Positions 30,384-40,058 of a stretch of 59,083 bases of DNA are shown here, piece after piece. Position 1 is the first letter of the stretch. Each line of letters opens with the position of its first letter. Source of the stretch: Burkholderiaceae bacterium. GTDB taxonomy: Bacteria; Pseudomonadota; Gammaproteobacteria; Burkholderiales; Burkholderiaceae_D. The notes under the pieces were generated by a model. The model saw only the letters and a program-made list of their open reading frames with translations, was not told the origin of the DNA and did not search any database. Made by a program: the position numbers and the translations under genes. The stretch spans positions 1-59,083 of the forward strand of contig JAFANH010000061.1 of the NCBI GenBank assembly GCA_019232795.1. The letters run 5' to 3'.

Positions 30384-30781
30384 ATGCCAACACTGGGCTT
30401 CGACCACTACAATCTACGTGCACCGCGTGCGCTGCTCGACGAGTTGTGCCGCTTTTATAACGAGGTGCTCGGTTTGGAGCTAGGCACACGCCCGCCGTTT
30501 TCCAGTTTCGGCTATTGGTTGTATGCCGGTGGCCGGCCTGTCCTGCACTTGAGCGAAGCGCGGCCGGATGAACAGCGCCCGGCCGGCGTCGCCAGCACCT
30601 TTGATCATGCAGCATTCGCTTGCAGCGACCGCGCAGGCTTTGAACAAGTGCTGAGCGCGCGCGGCATTGATTACCACAGGCACGCGTGCCGCAAACCGGC
30701 CAGGTGCAGCTGTTTTTCCGCGACCCGGCCGGCAATGGCGTCGAATTGAATTTCGCAGATGAAGTTACGGTGTTGAGTTAG
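30384..30781 (+). pseudogene. VOC (glyoxalase-like) protein, frameshifted near the 3' end
   Basis: The frame from the ATG at 30384 gives a VOC fold of about 100 residues (LGFDHYNLRAPRALLDELCR, FYNEVLGLELG, STFDHAAFACSD, SARGIDYH) and then nonsense to 30749. The expected last strand, QVQLFFRDPAGNGVELNFAD, continues in another frame to a TAG at 30779–30781. Loss of one C in CACCAGG near 30675 would explain the shift. With the correction it would be a metal-dependent dioxygenase/glyoxalase-like protein of about 131 aa. It follows putA by 24 bp. A sequencing error cannot be excluded. Confidence 0.8.
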
Positions 30782-30807
30782 TTTTTTAACCTATCGATGG
30801 GACTTAC

Positions 30808-32724
30808 ATGAATTCCAATAACAAGCCTTCCATGCATATTCTTCCCAAATTGATTGCCGCGCTGCTGGCGTCGGCCGCCGTTCAAACCGCCTTTGCCAAA
30901 ATACCCGATCCGGTCGACCAGCCCTATCTGGGGACGATCGAACTCAAGGTCGACGCCACCAATGTCGACCAAAAGATTTTCCAGGTGCATGAGCACATTC
31001 CGGTCAAGGGCGGCAAGCTGACCCTGTTGTACCCGCAATGGCTGCCCGGTACGCATTCGCCGACCGGCCCGCTGGCCCAATTGGCCGGCCTGGAATTGCA
31101 TGCCAACGGCAAACGGCTGGAATGGAAGCGCGATACGGTTGACGTGTTTGCCTTCCACGTCGAAGTGCCGGCCGATGCGAAATTCGTCGACGCCGATTTC
31201 CAATTCGTTTCGCCTATCGAAACCAGCCAGGGCCGCATTACGGCCACCACCGAAATCGTCGGTGTGCAATGGAATACCGTGCTGCTGTATCCGGCCGGCT
31301 ATTACGGGCGCGACGTGATCTTCAAGCCCAGCGTGGTGTTGCCACGGGACTGGAAGTTCGGCACGGCGCTGGAATTGAGCGAACAGAGCGGCACGGAATC
31401 ACATTTCAAGCCGGTCAATCTGGACGAGCTGATCGATTCGCCCATGTTCGCCGGCAAATACTACAAGCGCATCGACCTCGATCCGGGCGCCAAGGTGCCG
31501 GTGTTCCTGAACGTGGTCGCCGACCGTGCCGAAAACCTGGAAACCAAGCCGGAACAGATCGAACTGCATCGCGCATTGGTGCAGCAGGCTTACAAGCTGT
31601 ACGGTTCGCATCACTACGACCACTACGACTTCCTGCTGGCGATGAGCGACGAGTTCTCCGGTATCGGCCTCGAGCATCACCAGTCGAGCGAAAACGGCGT
31701 CAAACCCGGCTATTTCACCGACTGGGAAAAGAGCTATGTGTCGCGCGGCCTGTTGCCGCATGAATTCACGCATTCCTGGGACGGCAAGTTCCGCCGCCCG
31801 GCCGACCTGTGGACGCCGAACTACAACGTGCCCATGCAGGATTCCCTGCTGTGGGTGTACGAGGGCCAGACCCAGTACTGGGGCACGGTGCTGTCTTCGC
31901 GTTCGGGTTTGATGACACTGGCCCAGGTGCGCGACTCGATCGCCGCCACCGCCGCCGTGTACGACACGCGCATCGGCCGCAGCTGGCGCGCGATGCAGGA
32001 CACCACCAACGACCCCATCATCAACCGCCGCCGTCCGCTGGGCTGGATGTCGTGGCAGCGCTCCGAAGACTATTACTCGGAAGGTGAACTGATCTGGCTC
32101 GATGCCGACACCAAGATCCGCGAACTGTCCGGCGACAAGCGTTCGCTGAACGACTTCGCGCGCAGCTTCTTCGGCGTCGAAGACGGCCGCCATGTGCCGC
32201 TGACCTATACCTTCGAGGACGTCGTCAAGGCCTTGAACGCGGTGCAGCCCTATGACTGGGCGACTTTCCTGCGCACGCGCCTGGATGGCCACGGCCCCGG
32301 TGCGCCGCTGGACGGATTGACGCGTGCCGGCTGGAAGCTGGTCTACACCGATCAGCCTACCGACTACTTCAAGAGCTCGGAAGAGTTCCGCAAAGTTAAC
32401 GATTTTTCCTACTCGCTCGGCTTTACGGTCGACAAGGAAAACAAGCTGACGTCCGTGGCTTGGGATGGCGTCGCCTTCAAGGCCGGCCTCACCGAAGGCG
32501 CCACACTGCTGGCGGTTGATGGCCGTGCCTACAAGCCGGAACTGCTGAAGGCGGCAATCAAGGAAGCCAAGAGCGGCAAGCAGAGCATCGAGCTGATCCT
32601 GAAAAAGGACGACCGTTATCGCACCGTGCATCTCGACTATCATGAAGGCTTGAAGTATCCGCGCCTGGAGCGCATCGAGGGCACGCCAGACCGCCTGCAG
32701 GCGATCCTGGAACCGATGAAATAA
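30808..32724 (+). CDS. M61-family peptidase with PDZ domain
   Basis: A 638-aa exported metallopeptidase of the glycyl-aminopeptidase-like M61 family. A signal peptide is at about 12–30 (LPKLIAALLASAAVQTAFA). The zinc motif HEFTH is at 318–322, and the downstream Glu ligand is in the WVYEGQTQYWG context at about 350. A PDZ domain is at about 535–600 (YSLGFTVDKENKLTSVAWDG, AGLTEGATLLAVDGRAY). The PHEFTHSWDGKFRRP context is typical. It would act in the periplasm on small peptides. It is a single gene closed by a terminator. Confidence 0.92.
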   Translation: MNSNNKPSMHILPKLIAALLASAAVQTAFAKIPDPVDQPYLGTIELKVDATNVDQKIFQVHEHIPVKGGKLTLLYPQWLPGTHSPTGPLAQLAGLELHANGKRLEWKRDTVDVFAFHVEVPADAKFVDADFQFVSPIETSQGRITATTEIVGVQWNTVLLYPAGYYGRDVIFKPSVVLPRDWKFGTALELSEQSGTESHFKPVNLDELIDSPMFAGKYYKRIDLDPGAKVPVFLNVVADRAENLETKPEQIELHRALVQQAYKLYGSHHYDHYDFLLAMSDEFSGIGLEHHQSSENGVKPGYFTDWEKSYVSRGLLPHEFTHSWDGKFRRPADLWTPNYNVPMQDSLLWVYEGQTQYWGTVLSSRSGLMTLAQVRDSIAATAAVYDTRIGRSWRAMQDTTNDPIINRRRPLGWMSWQRSEDYYSEGELIWLDADTKIRELSGDKRSLNDFARSFFGVEDGRHVPLTYTFEDVVKALNAVQPYDWATFLRTRLDGHGPGAPLDGLTRAGWKLVYTDQPTDYFKSSEEFRKVNDFSYSLGFTVDKENKLTSVAWDGVAFKAGLTEGATLLAVDGRAYKPELLKAAIKEAKSGKQSIELILKKDDRYRTVHLDYHEGLKYPRLERIEGTPDRLQAILEPMK

Positions 32725-32748
32725 ATTGAGCTGAAATGCAGTAAACTG

Positions 32749-32776
32749 AAAACGGGAGCGAGCTCCCGTTTTTTTT
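32749..32776 (+). terminator. Rho-independent terminator after the M61 peptidase gene
   Basis: AAAACGGGAGC and GCTCCCGTTTT form a tight stem followed by a run of T residues, 24 bp past the stop. Confidence 0.92.
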
Positions 32777-32788
32777 CGAGAGGACCTC

Positions 32789-33037
32789 ATGCCGAACGAA
32801 AAGCAATACTGGTTTCCCGCGAAGCGCTATGGCTGGGGCTGGGGTTTGCCGCAGACCTGGCAGGACTGGGCGGTGCTGGGCGCGTTTCTCGGCCTGGTGG
32901 CGGTCGGACGCTTTATTGTGCAGCCCGAGCTTGGACCACGGTCCTTATTTTTCTACATGCTGCTGATCGGCGCTGCGCTGATTGCGGTGATCTGGCTCAA
33001 AGGCGAGCCGCCGCGCTGGCGCTGGGGCGAGAAATAA
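32789..33037 (+). CDS. Small hypothetical membrane protein
   Basis: An 82-aa protein with GAGAGGAC just before its ATG. A Trp/Gly-rich N-terminus ([20 protein letters not shown]) is followed by two membrane helices at about 28–45 ([17 protein letters not shown]) and about 52–70 ([19 protein letters not shown]), ending in a basic WRWGEK. It looks like a common uncharacterised Burkholderiales inner-membrane protein. It lies 10 bp upstream of the PPK2 gene and may be cotranscribed. Confidence 0.65.
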   Translation: MPNEKQYWFPAKRYGWGWGLPQTWQDWAVLGAFLGLVAVGRFIVQPELGPRSLFFYMLLIGAALIAVIWLKGEPPRWRWGEK

Positions 33038-33047
33038 ATTGCGCACC

Positions 33048-33911
33048 ATGAAGATCGACACCGGTGCCTTCATCGTCGTCGAAGGCGAGCGGGTCGATCT
33101 TGCCAAACGCCCGACGCGAGTCCAGCCTTTCTATCGCTCCAGGGAACATTACCAGGAGCTGCTGCATGAGCACGTGGCGCGGCTGAGCGCGCAGCAGCAA
33201 TTGCTGTATGCTTCGAATCGGCATGCGGTGCTGTTGATCTTCCAGGCGATGGATGCGGCTGGCAAGGACGGTGTGATCCGCCATGTGATGTCGGGCGTCA
33301 ATCCGCAGGGCTGTCAGGTATACAGCTACAAGCATCCTAGTCCGGTCGAGTTGCAGCACGACTTCCTGTGGCGCACCGCGCGTGACTTGCCGGAGCGCGG
33401 CAGGATCGGCATCTTCAATCGCTCCTACTACGAGGAAGTGTTGATCGTGCGCGTGCATCCCGAAATTCTGCAAGGTGAAGGGCTGGCGCGCAAGCCGGGC
33501 GCCGGCATATGGCGGGAGCGCTATCGTTCCATCAATGGCCTTGAGCGGCATCTGCATGAAAACGGCACGCGCGTCGTGAAATTCTTTCTGCACTTGTCGA
33601 AGGAAGAGCAGCGCAAGCGCTTCCTCGAGCGCATCGACCATCCGGAAAAGAACTGGAAATTCAGCCAGGCCGATCTCGCCGAGCGCAAATTCTGGAAACA
33701 GTACATGAGCGCCTACGCGCATTGCCTGGAGGCGACCAGCGCCGGTCATGCTCCGTGGTACGTGGTGCCTGCGGACGACAAGGAAAACGCGCGCCTGATC
33801 GTGTCGCAGATCGTACTCGATACTCTTGAGCAGTTGAAAATGCGTTACCCGGTGCCGAGCGCGGCGCGCCGGCGCGAACTGCAGGCGATACGCGCACAGC
33901 TGGTTAAATGA
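33048..33911 (+). CDS. Polyphosphate kinase 2 family protein
   Basis: A 287-aa P-loop kinase-like protein that transfers phosphate between polyphosphate and a nucleoside mono- or diphosphate. The ATG at 33048 gives [20 protein letters not shown]. Walker [10 protein letters not shown] is at 67–75, Walker [12 protein letters not shown] at 121–131, and the lid region contains [15 protein letters not shown]. Length and motifs fit single-domain PPK2; class I, II or III (and so ADP or AMP/GDP as acceptor) cannot be assigned with certainty. It converges with the CYTH-CHAD gene across 39 bp. Confidence 0.9.
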   Translation: MKIDTGAFIVVEGERVDLAKRPTRVQPFYRSREHYQELLHEHVARLSAQQQLLYASNRHAVLLIFQAMDAAGKDGVIRHVMSGVNPQGCQVYSYKHPSPVELQHDFLWRTARDLPERGRIGIFNRSYYEEVLIVRVHPEILQGEGLARKPGAGIWRERYRSINGLERHLHENGTRVVKFFLHLSKEEQRKRFLERIDHPEKNWKFSQADLAERKFWKQYMSAYAHCLEATSAGHAPWYVVPADDKENARLIVSQIVLDTLEQLKMRYPVPSAARRRELQAIRAQLVK

Positions 33912-33950
33912 GAGGCGGATCGGCCTTGCTGCCCGGCCCTGGCCGGGAAG

Positions 33951-35558
33951 TCATGATTTTCTTGCCGGCAGCGGCGTAGCTTCGAGGCGTTTCAGCAAAT
34001 GCCGCAACTTGCGCGTCCGGCTGTCCGGGTCGGCCCTGAGATGGCCGCGCGCGAAGCTGATGCTGGCCTGCAACTCTGGCCGCGCGGCGGCGAGCTCCTG
34101 CAGCAGGCGGTCAGCCACCTCGGCATCGTTGCCCTGGCCCAGCTCGTCCTGCAATGCGACCAGAGTCTTCCAATAAGCGTGGGCCGATTTTGCCGGCTTT
34201 GCTGCGTACAGCGAATGAAAGAATTCGGCATCGTAGCGCGCCGCTTTGGTCGCCAGGCGCAGCTTGTGGCAGCCTCGGCCGTCGTCGATGTCCAGCTTTT
34301 TGCTGCGCGCCAGCACCCTGCGTTGCGAACGCTTCAGGCATTTTTGGGCGAAGCGCGTAATTGGTGCGTAGAGAATATCGTCCCGGACTCTGGCGCGGTA
34401 ATCTTCCACCCGCCAGACCGAACTTTCCAGCCAGGCGGAGCAGCCTAAGATCAGGGCGGTAAAGCGCGCCGACCGGATTTCCGCGCTCAAGTGGTGATGC
34501 ATCGCGCGCGCGATGTCGAGCGTGGCGCGTTGCAGGCGGTAGAGGTCGGATCCCTTGCCGGAAGCCCTGGCCAGCGGCGCCAGCGTGACGCGCGCCAATA
34601 CATCCCAGTCGCGCGCCGGTCCCAGATGCAAAGACAGCCAGTCCAGCTGCTCCTGCAACGGCGGTGGAACCGGAATGACGGAATGAAACAGATCGAGCGC
34701 GCTTTGCAGGCGGCGCAAGCCTATCCGCATCTGGTGCAAGCCTTCTTGATCCTCACCGCGGCAGACCGCCGCCTGGTTGCCTTCGATTTGCGCCAGGCAG
34801 GCAGAGAAAATAGCGCGGTAGGCATCCTCGACAGTCATGTCGGCTTGCAATTGCAATACCGCGGCATTCAGTGCCTTGGGTGCTTGTTTCGCGTGGCGCA
34901 AGGCGTAGCCGCGCTCGGCCTTGCTCAGGCTGCCGAGCTGCAGCGGAATGGTCTCCAGCAAGCGCAAGGCGCATTCGAATAATGCATAGGTCGAACCCGC
35001 CTTCAATTCCAGTTCTATTTCGCTGATGGCATCCTGGCGGCGGCCGTGCTTGACAGCGCCGCGATCGAGCGCCAGTTCGACCACGTGACCGCCGGGAAGA
35101 TGCAAGTTCCAGGCAGTGCGCGTAAATTCGGTAGTGAATACCGGCTGCAAGTCGGCGTCGCGCAGGAATTTGCCCCAGTACGTTTGCTTGCCGACCAGAT
35201 CGCGCAGGGCATCGAGTTCGAGAGCAGCGCCGGCCACCGGCGCTTCCCATTCGTTACGGCGCGTCAGCGCAGCGTGCTGTTCGCCGCCCGACTTGAAGGT
35301 TTGCAGCCAGCCGCGGCTGGTACGCCGTACGCGCAAGGCGGCATGCAAATCCTTGAGCGCGAAATCTCCGGTGTCGTAGTAAGTGCTGAGCAAGTCTTCG
35401 CGCTGCGGTTTGCCGACGCCATAATTTTTCAGCAGCGGATGGCGTTGCAGCTTGTCCGCATCGGCTGCAGTGATCTGCAGCTTCAATTCGATTTCGCGGT
35501 GCTTGGTGTCGGATTGTTCGGGCGACAGAGAGGATGAAGGCGGTGGGCGGCGCGGCAT
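33951..35558 (-). CDS. CYTH and CHAD domain protein
   Basis: A 535-aa protein starting at the ATG at 35558 (MPRRPPPSSSLSPEQ); the longer reading adds a non-conserved tail. The N-terminal CYTH triphosphate-tunnel domain (about 20–220) begins with the REIELKLQI strand that supplies the ExExK metal-binding motif. A helical CHAD domain (about 245–515) has the conserved His/Arg motif GLHQMRIGLRRLQSALDLF and later CHKLRLATKAARYDAEFF. CHAD domains bind inorganic polyphosphate and CYTH proteins act on triphosphates. Its position, end to end with PPK2, supports a polyphosphate role. The exact activity is unknown. Confidence 0.9.
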   Translation of the reverse strand: MPRRPPPSSSLSPEQSDTKHREIELKLQITAADADKLQRHPLLKNYGVGKPQREDLLSTYYDTGDFALKDLHAALRVRRTSRGWLQTFKSGGEQHAALTRRNEWEAPVAGAALELDALRDLVGKQTYWGKFLRDADLQPVFTTEFTRTAWNLHLPGGHVVELALDRGAVKHGRRQDAISEIELELKAGSTYALFECALRLLETIPLQLGSLSKAERGYALRHAKQAPKALNAAVLQLQADMTVEDAYRAIFSACLAQIEGNQAAVCRGEDQEGLHQMRIGLRRLQSALDLFHSVIPVPPPLQEQLDWLSLHLGPARDWDVLARVTLAPLARASGKGSDLYRLQRATLDIARAMHHHLSAEIRSARFTALILGCSAWLESSVWRVEDYRARVRDDILYAPITRFAQKCLKRSQRRVLARSKKLDIDDGRGCHKLRLATKAARYDAEFFHSLYAAKPAKSAHAYWKTLVALQDELGQGNDAEVADRLLQELAAARPELQASISFARGHLRADPDSRTRKLRHLLKRLEATPLPARKS

Positions 35559-35712
35559 GTCCTTGCTTCCGATAAATTCCGTGATGTGAAGATATGCGGA
35601 TAAAGGTACACGAATTTGCAGTCCGCATTGCGAAGGCATGCGCAAAACGGCGAATCGATGCTACATTTTCAGTGCTACATTTTGCCTTGCATAAAGATAA
35701 CAAGGAGATTGC

Positions 35713-37365
35713 ATGTCCCTGCCCTTCAAAAATCTTTGCATTGCCCTCGGTCTCGCTTTCGCCGGATGGTGTCAGGCCGCGCCCACGCTGATCGAAAATG
35801 TGCACGGCTATACCCTGGCCGGCGACGACCTCAAGCGCTTCGACGGCCTGGTATTCGAGCAGGGCAAGGTGGTCGATGCCGGCGACGCCGCCATGCTGCA
35901 TCAGCGTTTTCCCGCTGCCCAAGTGATAGACGGTCATGGCAAGACCCTGCTGCCGGGCTTGATCGACGCCCACGGCCACGTGTTCAGCCTCGGTTTCGAC
36001 ACCATGGCGATCGACCTGGTCGGCAGCAGGAATGTGAAGCAGGCGCAAGACATCGTGCGTGCCTATGCCAAGGCCAATCCCAAGCGTGTCTGGCTGCTCG
36101 GCGCCGGCTGGAACCAGGAAATCTGGAAGCTGGGCCGCTTTCCTACGGCGGCCGAGCTTGACGCCGCCATCCCCAATCGCCCTGCCGTACTGGAGCGTGT
36201 GGACGGCCACGCCGTCTGGCTCAACAGCAAGGCCTTGCAGGCGGCCGGCATCACGAAGGATACCAAGGACCCGTCGGGTGGGCGCATAGAACGCGATGCC
36301 AACGGCGACCCGAGTGGTGTGCTGATCGACAATGCGATGAACTTGGTGTACAAGGTCGTGCCCGAACCGAGTGAGACCGAACGGCGCGCGGCCCTGAAAG
36401 TGGCATTGGCGCATATGAATTCGGTCGGTTTGACGTCGGTCGGCGACGCCGGCTGCAGCGCCGCCGAAATCGCGATATACAGGCAATTCGCCGATCAGGA
36501 CTTATTGAGCGTGCGCATCTACGCCATGATCGCCGACACCGGCAGCGACTTTCAGGCCCTGTCCGGGAATGGACCGCTGATTGGCTACCACGACGATCGC
36601 TTGAGCGTACGCGCCGTCAAGCTGTTTGCCGACGGTGCGCTCGGCAGCCGCGGCGCAGCCATGCTGGCGCCATACTCGGATCAAGCGGATCAGCGCGGCC
36701 TGCTGTTCATGCCCGAAACCGTCATGCAGGGCAAGATAGAGACTGCACTCAAAGCCGGTTACCAGGTCAATATCCATGCCATCGGCGATGCCGCCAACCA
36801 TGAAGTGCTCGATGCCTTCGAAGCGGCTTACAGGAACGTCGGCGGGCGTGAACAGCGCAACCGTATCGAACATGCGCAAGTGATTGCATTGAGCGACATT
36901 CCGCGCCTCAAGCAGTTGGACCTGGTCGCGTCGATGCAACCTACCCACGCGACCAGCGACATGAACATGGCCGAAAACCGCATCGGCAAGGAACGCTTGA
37001 AAGGCGCCTACGCCTGGCGCACTTTGCTCAGCCAGGGTACGCGTATCGCCGGTGGTTCCGATTTCCCGGTCGAGTCCGACAATCCCTTCTACGGCTTGTA
37101 CTCTGCCGTAACGCGCACTGACCATGCCGGCCAGCCGGTCGGCGGTTGGCATCCCGAGCAAGCCATGACCTTGCACGAAGCCTTCCGTGCCTTCACCATG
37201 GACGCGGCTTATGCCCAGCATCAGGAAAACAGCATAGGTTCGCTCGAAGCGGGCAAGTGGGCCGACTTTATCCTGATCGACCGCGACCTGTTCGGCATCG
37301 CGCCGGCCGACATCTGGAAGATCAAGGTCGAGCAGACCTGGGTGGCCGGCAAGCGGGTGCATTGA
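35713..37365 (+). CDS. Exported YtcJ-type amidohydrolase
   Basis: A 550-aa metal-dependent hydrolase of the Amidohydrolase_3 (YtcJ/NfdA) family. A signal peptide (MSLPFKNLCIALGLAFAGWCQA) suggests a periplasmic location. The first metal site is GLIDAHGHV at about 78–86. Further conserved parts are INIHAIGDAANHEVLDAFE, RIEHAQVI, MQPTHATSDM and GSDFPVE. The substrate is not predictable. AAGGAG lies just upstream of the ATG, and TGCTACATTTT occurs twice (35659 and 35673) in the promoter region. Confidence 0.88.
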   Translation: MSLPFKNLCIALGLAFAGWCQAAPTLIENVHGYTLAGDDLKRFDGLVFEQGKVVDAGDAAMLHQRFPAAQVIDGHGKTLLPGLIDAHGHVFSLGFDTMAIDLVGSRNVKQAQDIVRAYAKANPKRVWLLGAGWNQEIWKLGRFPTAAELDAAIPNRPAVLERVDGHAVWLNSKALQAAGITKDTKDPSGGRIERDANGDPSGVLIDNAMNLVYKVVPEPSETERRAALKVALAHMNSVGLTSVGDAGCSAAEIAIYRQFADQDLLSVRIYAMIADTGSDFQALSGNGPLIGYHDDRLSVRAVKLFADGALGSRGAAMLAPYSDQADQRGLLFMPETVMQGKIETALKAGYQVNIHAIGDAANHEVLDAFEAAYRNVGGREQRNRIEHAQVIALSDIPRLKQLDLVASMQPTHATSDMNMAENRIGKERLKGAYAWRTLLSQGTRIAGGSDFPVESDNPFYGLYSAVTRTDHAGQPVGGWHPEQAMTLHEAFRAFTMDAAYAQHQENSIGSLEAGKWADFILIDRDLFGIAPADIWKIKVEQTWVAGKRVH

Positions 37366-37401
37366 CGTGTTCTTTTTTCGGAGCGGGCCGGGACGGGCGC
37401 G

Positions 37402-39264
37402 ATGAAGCGCGGCATTGCTTCTCCTGCACGGGTGGCGACGCTGGCCGGGTTGGCGATCTGGATCATCCACGCGGCGCTGCTGGCGCATGCCTTTCCGCTT
37501 TCCGAATTGTTCACGTCGCGGCCGCTCCTCTATATCGACTCGCCGTTTCACCAATACCAGATGGGAGTGGCGCAGGATTTGTGGGCGAGCGGCCGGCTGG
37601 TCGGTTATGACCCATGGTTTGCCGCCGGCCATATCGGCGGCGTCAATTACAATGCCAGCGCCAAGTTGCCCGCCTTGCTGGCAATCCTGCTGCCATTCGG
37701 CGCTGCGATGACGTATAAGCTGTTTGTGTTGGCGGCGGGCCTCGCGGCGCCGGGTTTCGTCATCATGGCGGTGCGCGTATTGGAAATGGACGCGCTGGCC
37801 GGCGTCGCCGCGACCTTGCTGGGAACCTTGGCGTGGTGGATATCGGCCCTGCATTGGTACCATACGGCAGGTATGGTGGCCTATGTGGCGGCCAGCTTTG
37901 CCGCCCTTCCCTATGTCGCGCTGACCTTGCGTACCGTGACCGAGCCGCCTTGCGCGCGCCGCTTTCTGTGGCTCGGCTTGTGGGGCGCTTTGGGTCTGCC
38001 GCTCCACCCCTTGTTCCCGCTGCCGGTCTTGTTCGTCATGCCCATGCTGGTGCTGGCCCACTGGCGAGACGTGCACTGGCGTTCGCTGCTATGGGTCCTA
38101 GCGACGGTGCCCGCGTTAAGTCTGGCGCCGAACCTGTTCTGGATATGGCCGTCGGTTCATTATGCCGGTTGGGCGGATGGCGGCATGTCGCCCTATCAGA
38201 AGGTGGTCGACATCGGTATCGTGTTCGCGGAAGCGACGGGCCGCATCGAAGGTGCCGCTCGCGGAGCCCACCTCTACTCCATGCTTTGGTTCTGTACCGT
38301 ATGGGCACTGGCCGTGCGTTCCGCGCGACAATGGCGCCTTGGCGTTGGCATGGCCGGCGGCGCCCTGGTCCTGATCGTTTTCGCCGCCGTCGGCGCCGCC
38401 TGGCCCGTATTTGCCACCTTGCAGCCGAATCGCCTGTCATCAGCCGGTTACCTGCTGCTGGTGGTGCCGGCCGGGCTTGGCATAGCGGCGATGGCCGAGA
38501 TGGTGCGCGGGCGGGGCGCGGGTACACCGCTTCGCTACATGGCTTGCGCGAGCTTGGCCCTGGCGGCGGCGGCATCGCTTTTTTTCGGAAGGGAACTGGC
38601 AAACGAAGTTTCGGCGCGCGATACGCCGCACTACGGCAGACCGGCGCCCGAAGTGCGTGCCGCGGGCGAGACCACGACCTGGCTGGCCGAATGGATCGGC
38701 CGCAATACCAGCCCCGACGCACGCATATTGTTTGAAACCTCGCTTGGCCGCACACACGATGGGGCACACATTGCCGGCTATCTGGCACGCACCACCGGAC
38801 GGGAATTCATCGGCGGACCTTATGTGTTCATGCATTACGCCGGTTATTGGGACGGCTATTTGTTCGGCCGGCCGATCGCGCAGTTTTCGCCAAGCGAATT
38901 CAACGAGCGCCTCAAGCTGTACAACATAGGCTGGATTGTCGCCCACTCGGCCGTGTCGGAAGCCTACCTGTCCAAGATCCCCGGGCTTCACGAATTGACC
39001 CGCCACGGCGACGTGATCGTATATGGCTTGTCTTCACCAAGCGGCTATTTCCTCGAGGGCAGCGGCAAGGTGGCGTCGCGCAGCGTCGATCGCATCGAGC
39101 TGAGCGATGTCGAGGGCGCGGCGGCGACCATCAAGTATCACTACGTAAGCGGCTTGCGCACGGTGCCGGCGGTCAAGCTGGTTCCGGTCGACGAGCCGGG
39201 CGATCCGCAGCCCTTTATACGCATCATTGCGCCGCCGCGTCAGCTCGCCATCGTCTACCCTTAG
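37402..39264 (+). CDS. Large polytopic membrane protein, GT-C-like
   Basis: A 620-aa protein with about ten membrane helices in the first 400 residues and a soluble C-terminal part of about 200. The first periplasmic loop after helix 1 has IDSPFHQYQMGVAQDLWASG, and the next has YDPWFAAGHIGGVNYN. This resembles YfhO-like or GT-C superfamily membrane proteins that use lipid-linked sugars, but no catalytic motif is certain. It starts 36 bp after the amidohydrolase gene and is followed 27 bp later by the GNAT gene, so the three may be one transcript. Confidence 0.7.
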   Translation: MKRGIASPARVATLAGLAIWIIHAALLAHAFPLSELFTSRPLLYIDSPFHQYQMGVAQDLWASGRLVGYDPWFAAGHIGGVNYNASAKLPALLAILLPFGAAMTYKLFVLAAGLAAPGFVIMAVRVLEMDALAGVAATLLGTLAWWISALHWYHTAGMVAYVAASFAALPYVALTLRTVTEPPCARRFLWLGLWGALGLPLHPLFPLPVLFVMPMLVLAHWRDVHWRSLLWVLATVPALSLAPNLFWIWPSVHYAGWADGGMSPYQKVVDIGIVFAEATGRIEGAARGAHLYSMLWFCTVWALAVRSARQWRLGVGMAGGALVLIVFAAVGAAWPVFATLQPNRLSSAGYLLLVVPAGLGIAAMAEMVRGRGAGTPLRYMACASLALAAAASLFFGRELANEVSARDTPHYGRPAPEVRAAGETTTWLAEWIGRNTSPDARILFETSLGRTHDGAHIAGYLARTTGREFIGGPYVFMHYAGYWDGYLFGRPIAQFSPSEFNERLKLYNIGWIVAHSAVSEAYLSKIPGLHELTRHGDVIVYGLSSPSGYFLEGSGKVASRSVDRIELSDVEGAAATIKYHYVSGLRTVPAVKLVPVDEPGDPQPFIRIIAPPRQLAIVYP

Positions 39265-39291
39265 CGAATAACAGTACCAACAAGGACCGCC

Positions 39292-39912
39292 ATGCTTTTG
39301 GAATTCCGTGATGCAGAACCGACCGACATCGACATTGCCGTGCCGCTGATGTACCAGTCCGGACCGGATGCTTTCAATTATGTGTTCACCGTGCCCGGCA
39401 AGGGCGGTCCGCTCGATTTCCTGCGCTATGCCTATGCCGACGGCGCCGGCGAGTTCGGCTGGCGCAATCACGCGGTCGGCATATTGGATGGGAAGGTGGT
39501 CGCAACCGGCGGCGGCTGGAGCGGCAAGAACGGCTTGGCCTTCATGCTGGCAGGTGCGCGGCAGATTCTGGGCTTTTACGGCCTGTTCGCCGGACTCGGC
39601 GTGATCGTGCGCGGATTGCGCACCGAGGCCGTGATTCCGCCCCCGGCCAGCGATCGGCATTACCTTGGGCATCTCGGCGTGCTGCCCGAGATGCAGAGCC
39701 GCGGAATCGGCAAGGCCTTGGTCGATTATTTGCTCGATGCAGGGAAGAAGGCCGGGTTCAAGGTCGCCGCTCTCGATGTAGCGGTGACCAATGGGCGTGG
39801 GCAGGTCTTATACGAGAGGTTAGGTTTCGCAGTGACTAAGGAACGTTTTTCTTCGTTGAAGAATGCGCATGGCGTAGTTGCAAATCATCGGCATATGGAA
39901 ATGGCGATTTGA
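39292..39912 (+). CDS. GNAT-family N-acetyltransferase
   Basis: A 206-aa protein with the GNAT acetyl-CoA-binding motif A (HLGVLPEMQSRGIGKALVDY at about 124–143) and a motif B-like NGRGQVLYERLGF near 165. The ribosome site AAGGA is six bases before the ATG. The N-terminal part (LMYQSGPDAFNYVF) is shared by a branch of uncharacterised GNAT proteins. The acceptor substrate is unknown. Confidence 0.85.
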   Translation: MLLEFRDAEPTDIDIAVPLMYQSGPDAFNYVFTVPGKGGPLDFLRYAYADGAGEFGWRNHAVGILDGKVVATGGGWSGKNGLAFMLAGARQILGFYGLFAGLGVIVRGLRTEAVIPPPASDRHYLGHLGVLPEMQSRGIGKALVDYLLDAGKKAGFKVAALDVAVTNGRGQVLYERLGFAVTKERFSSLKNAHGVVANHRHMEMAI

Positions 39913-39949
39913 TTAGAGGCTTCATCAAGCTGCGGTTTCGATCTAACAT

Positions 39950-40024
39950 CGTCGTTCCCGCGAAGGCGGGAACCCAGGCTGAAGTTAAATGCTACCTGGA
40001 TTCCCGCCTTCGCGGGAATGACGA
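39950..40024. repeat. 75-bp inverted repeat of the TTCCCGC…GCGGGAA type
   Basis: The left arm GTCGTTCCCGCGAAGGCGGG at 39951–39970 and a reverse-complementary right arm ending at about 40023 flank a 25-bp spacer, and each arm is itself a hairpin. It lies between convergent genes. A single-arm copy occurs at 41291–41317 and a variant near 11020–11096, so it is a dispersed repeat. Confidence 0.8.
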
Positions 40025-40058
40025 GCATGCTTCCAGGTAAAGGAGTATTGGATTCAGA

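Noticed and set aside
31399..32790. A 463-codon minus-strand frame opposite the M61 peptidase
   Set aside because: Shadow of a well-supported gene; no motif or ribosome site.
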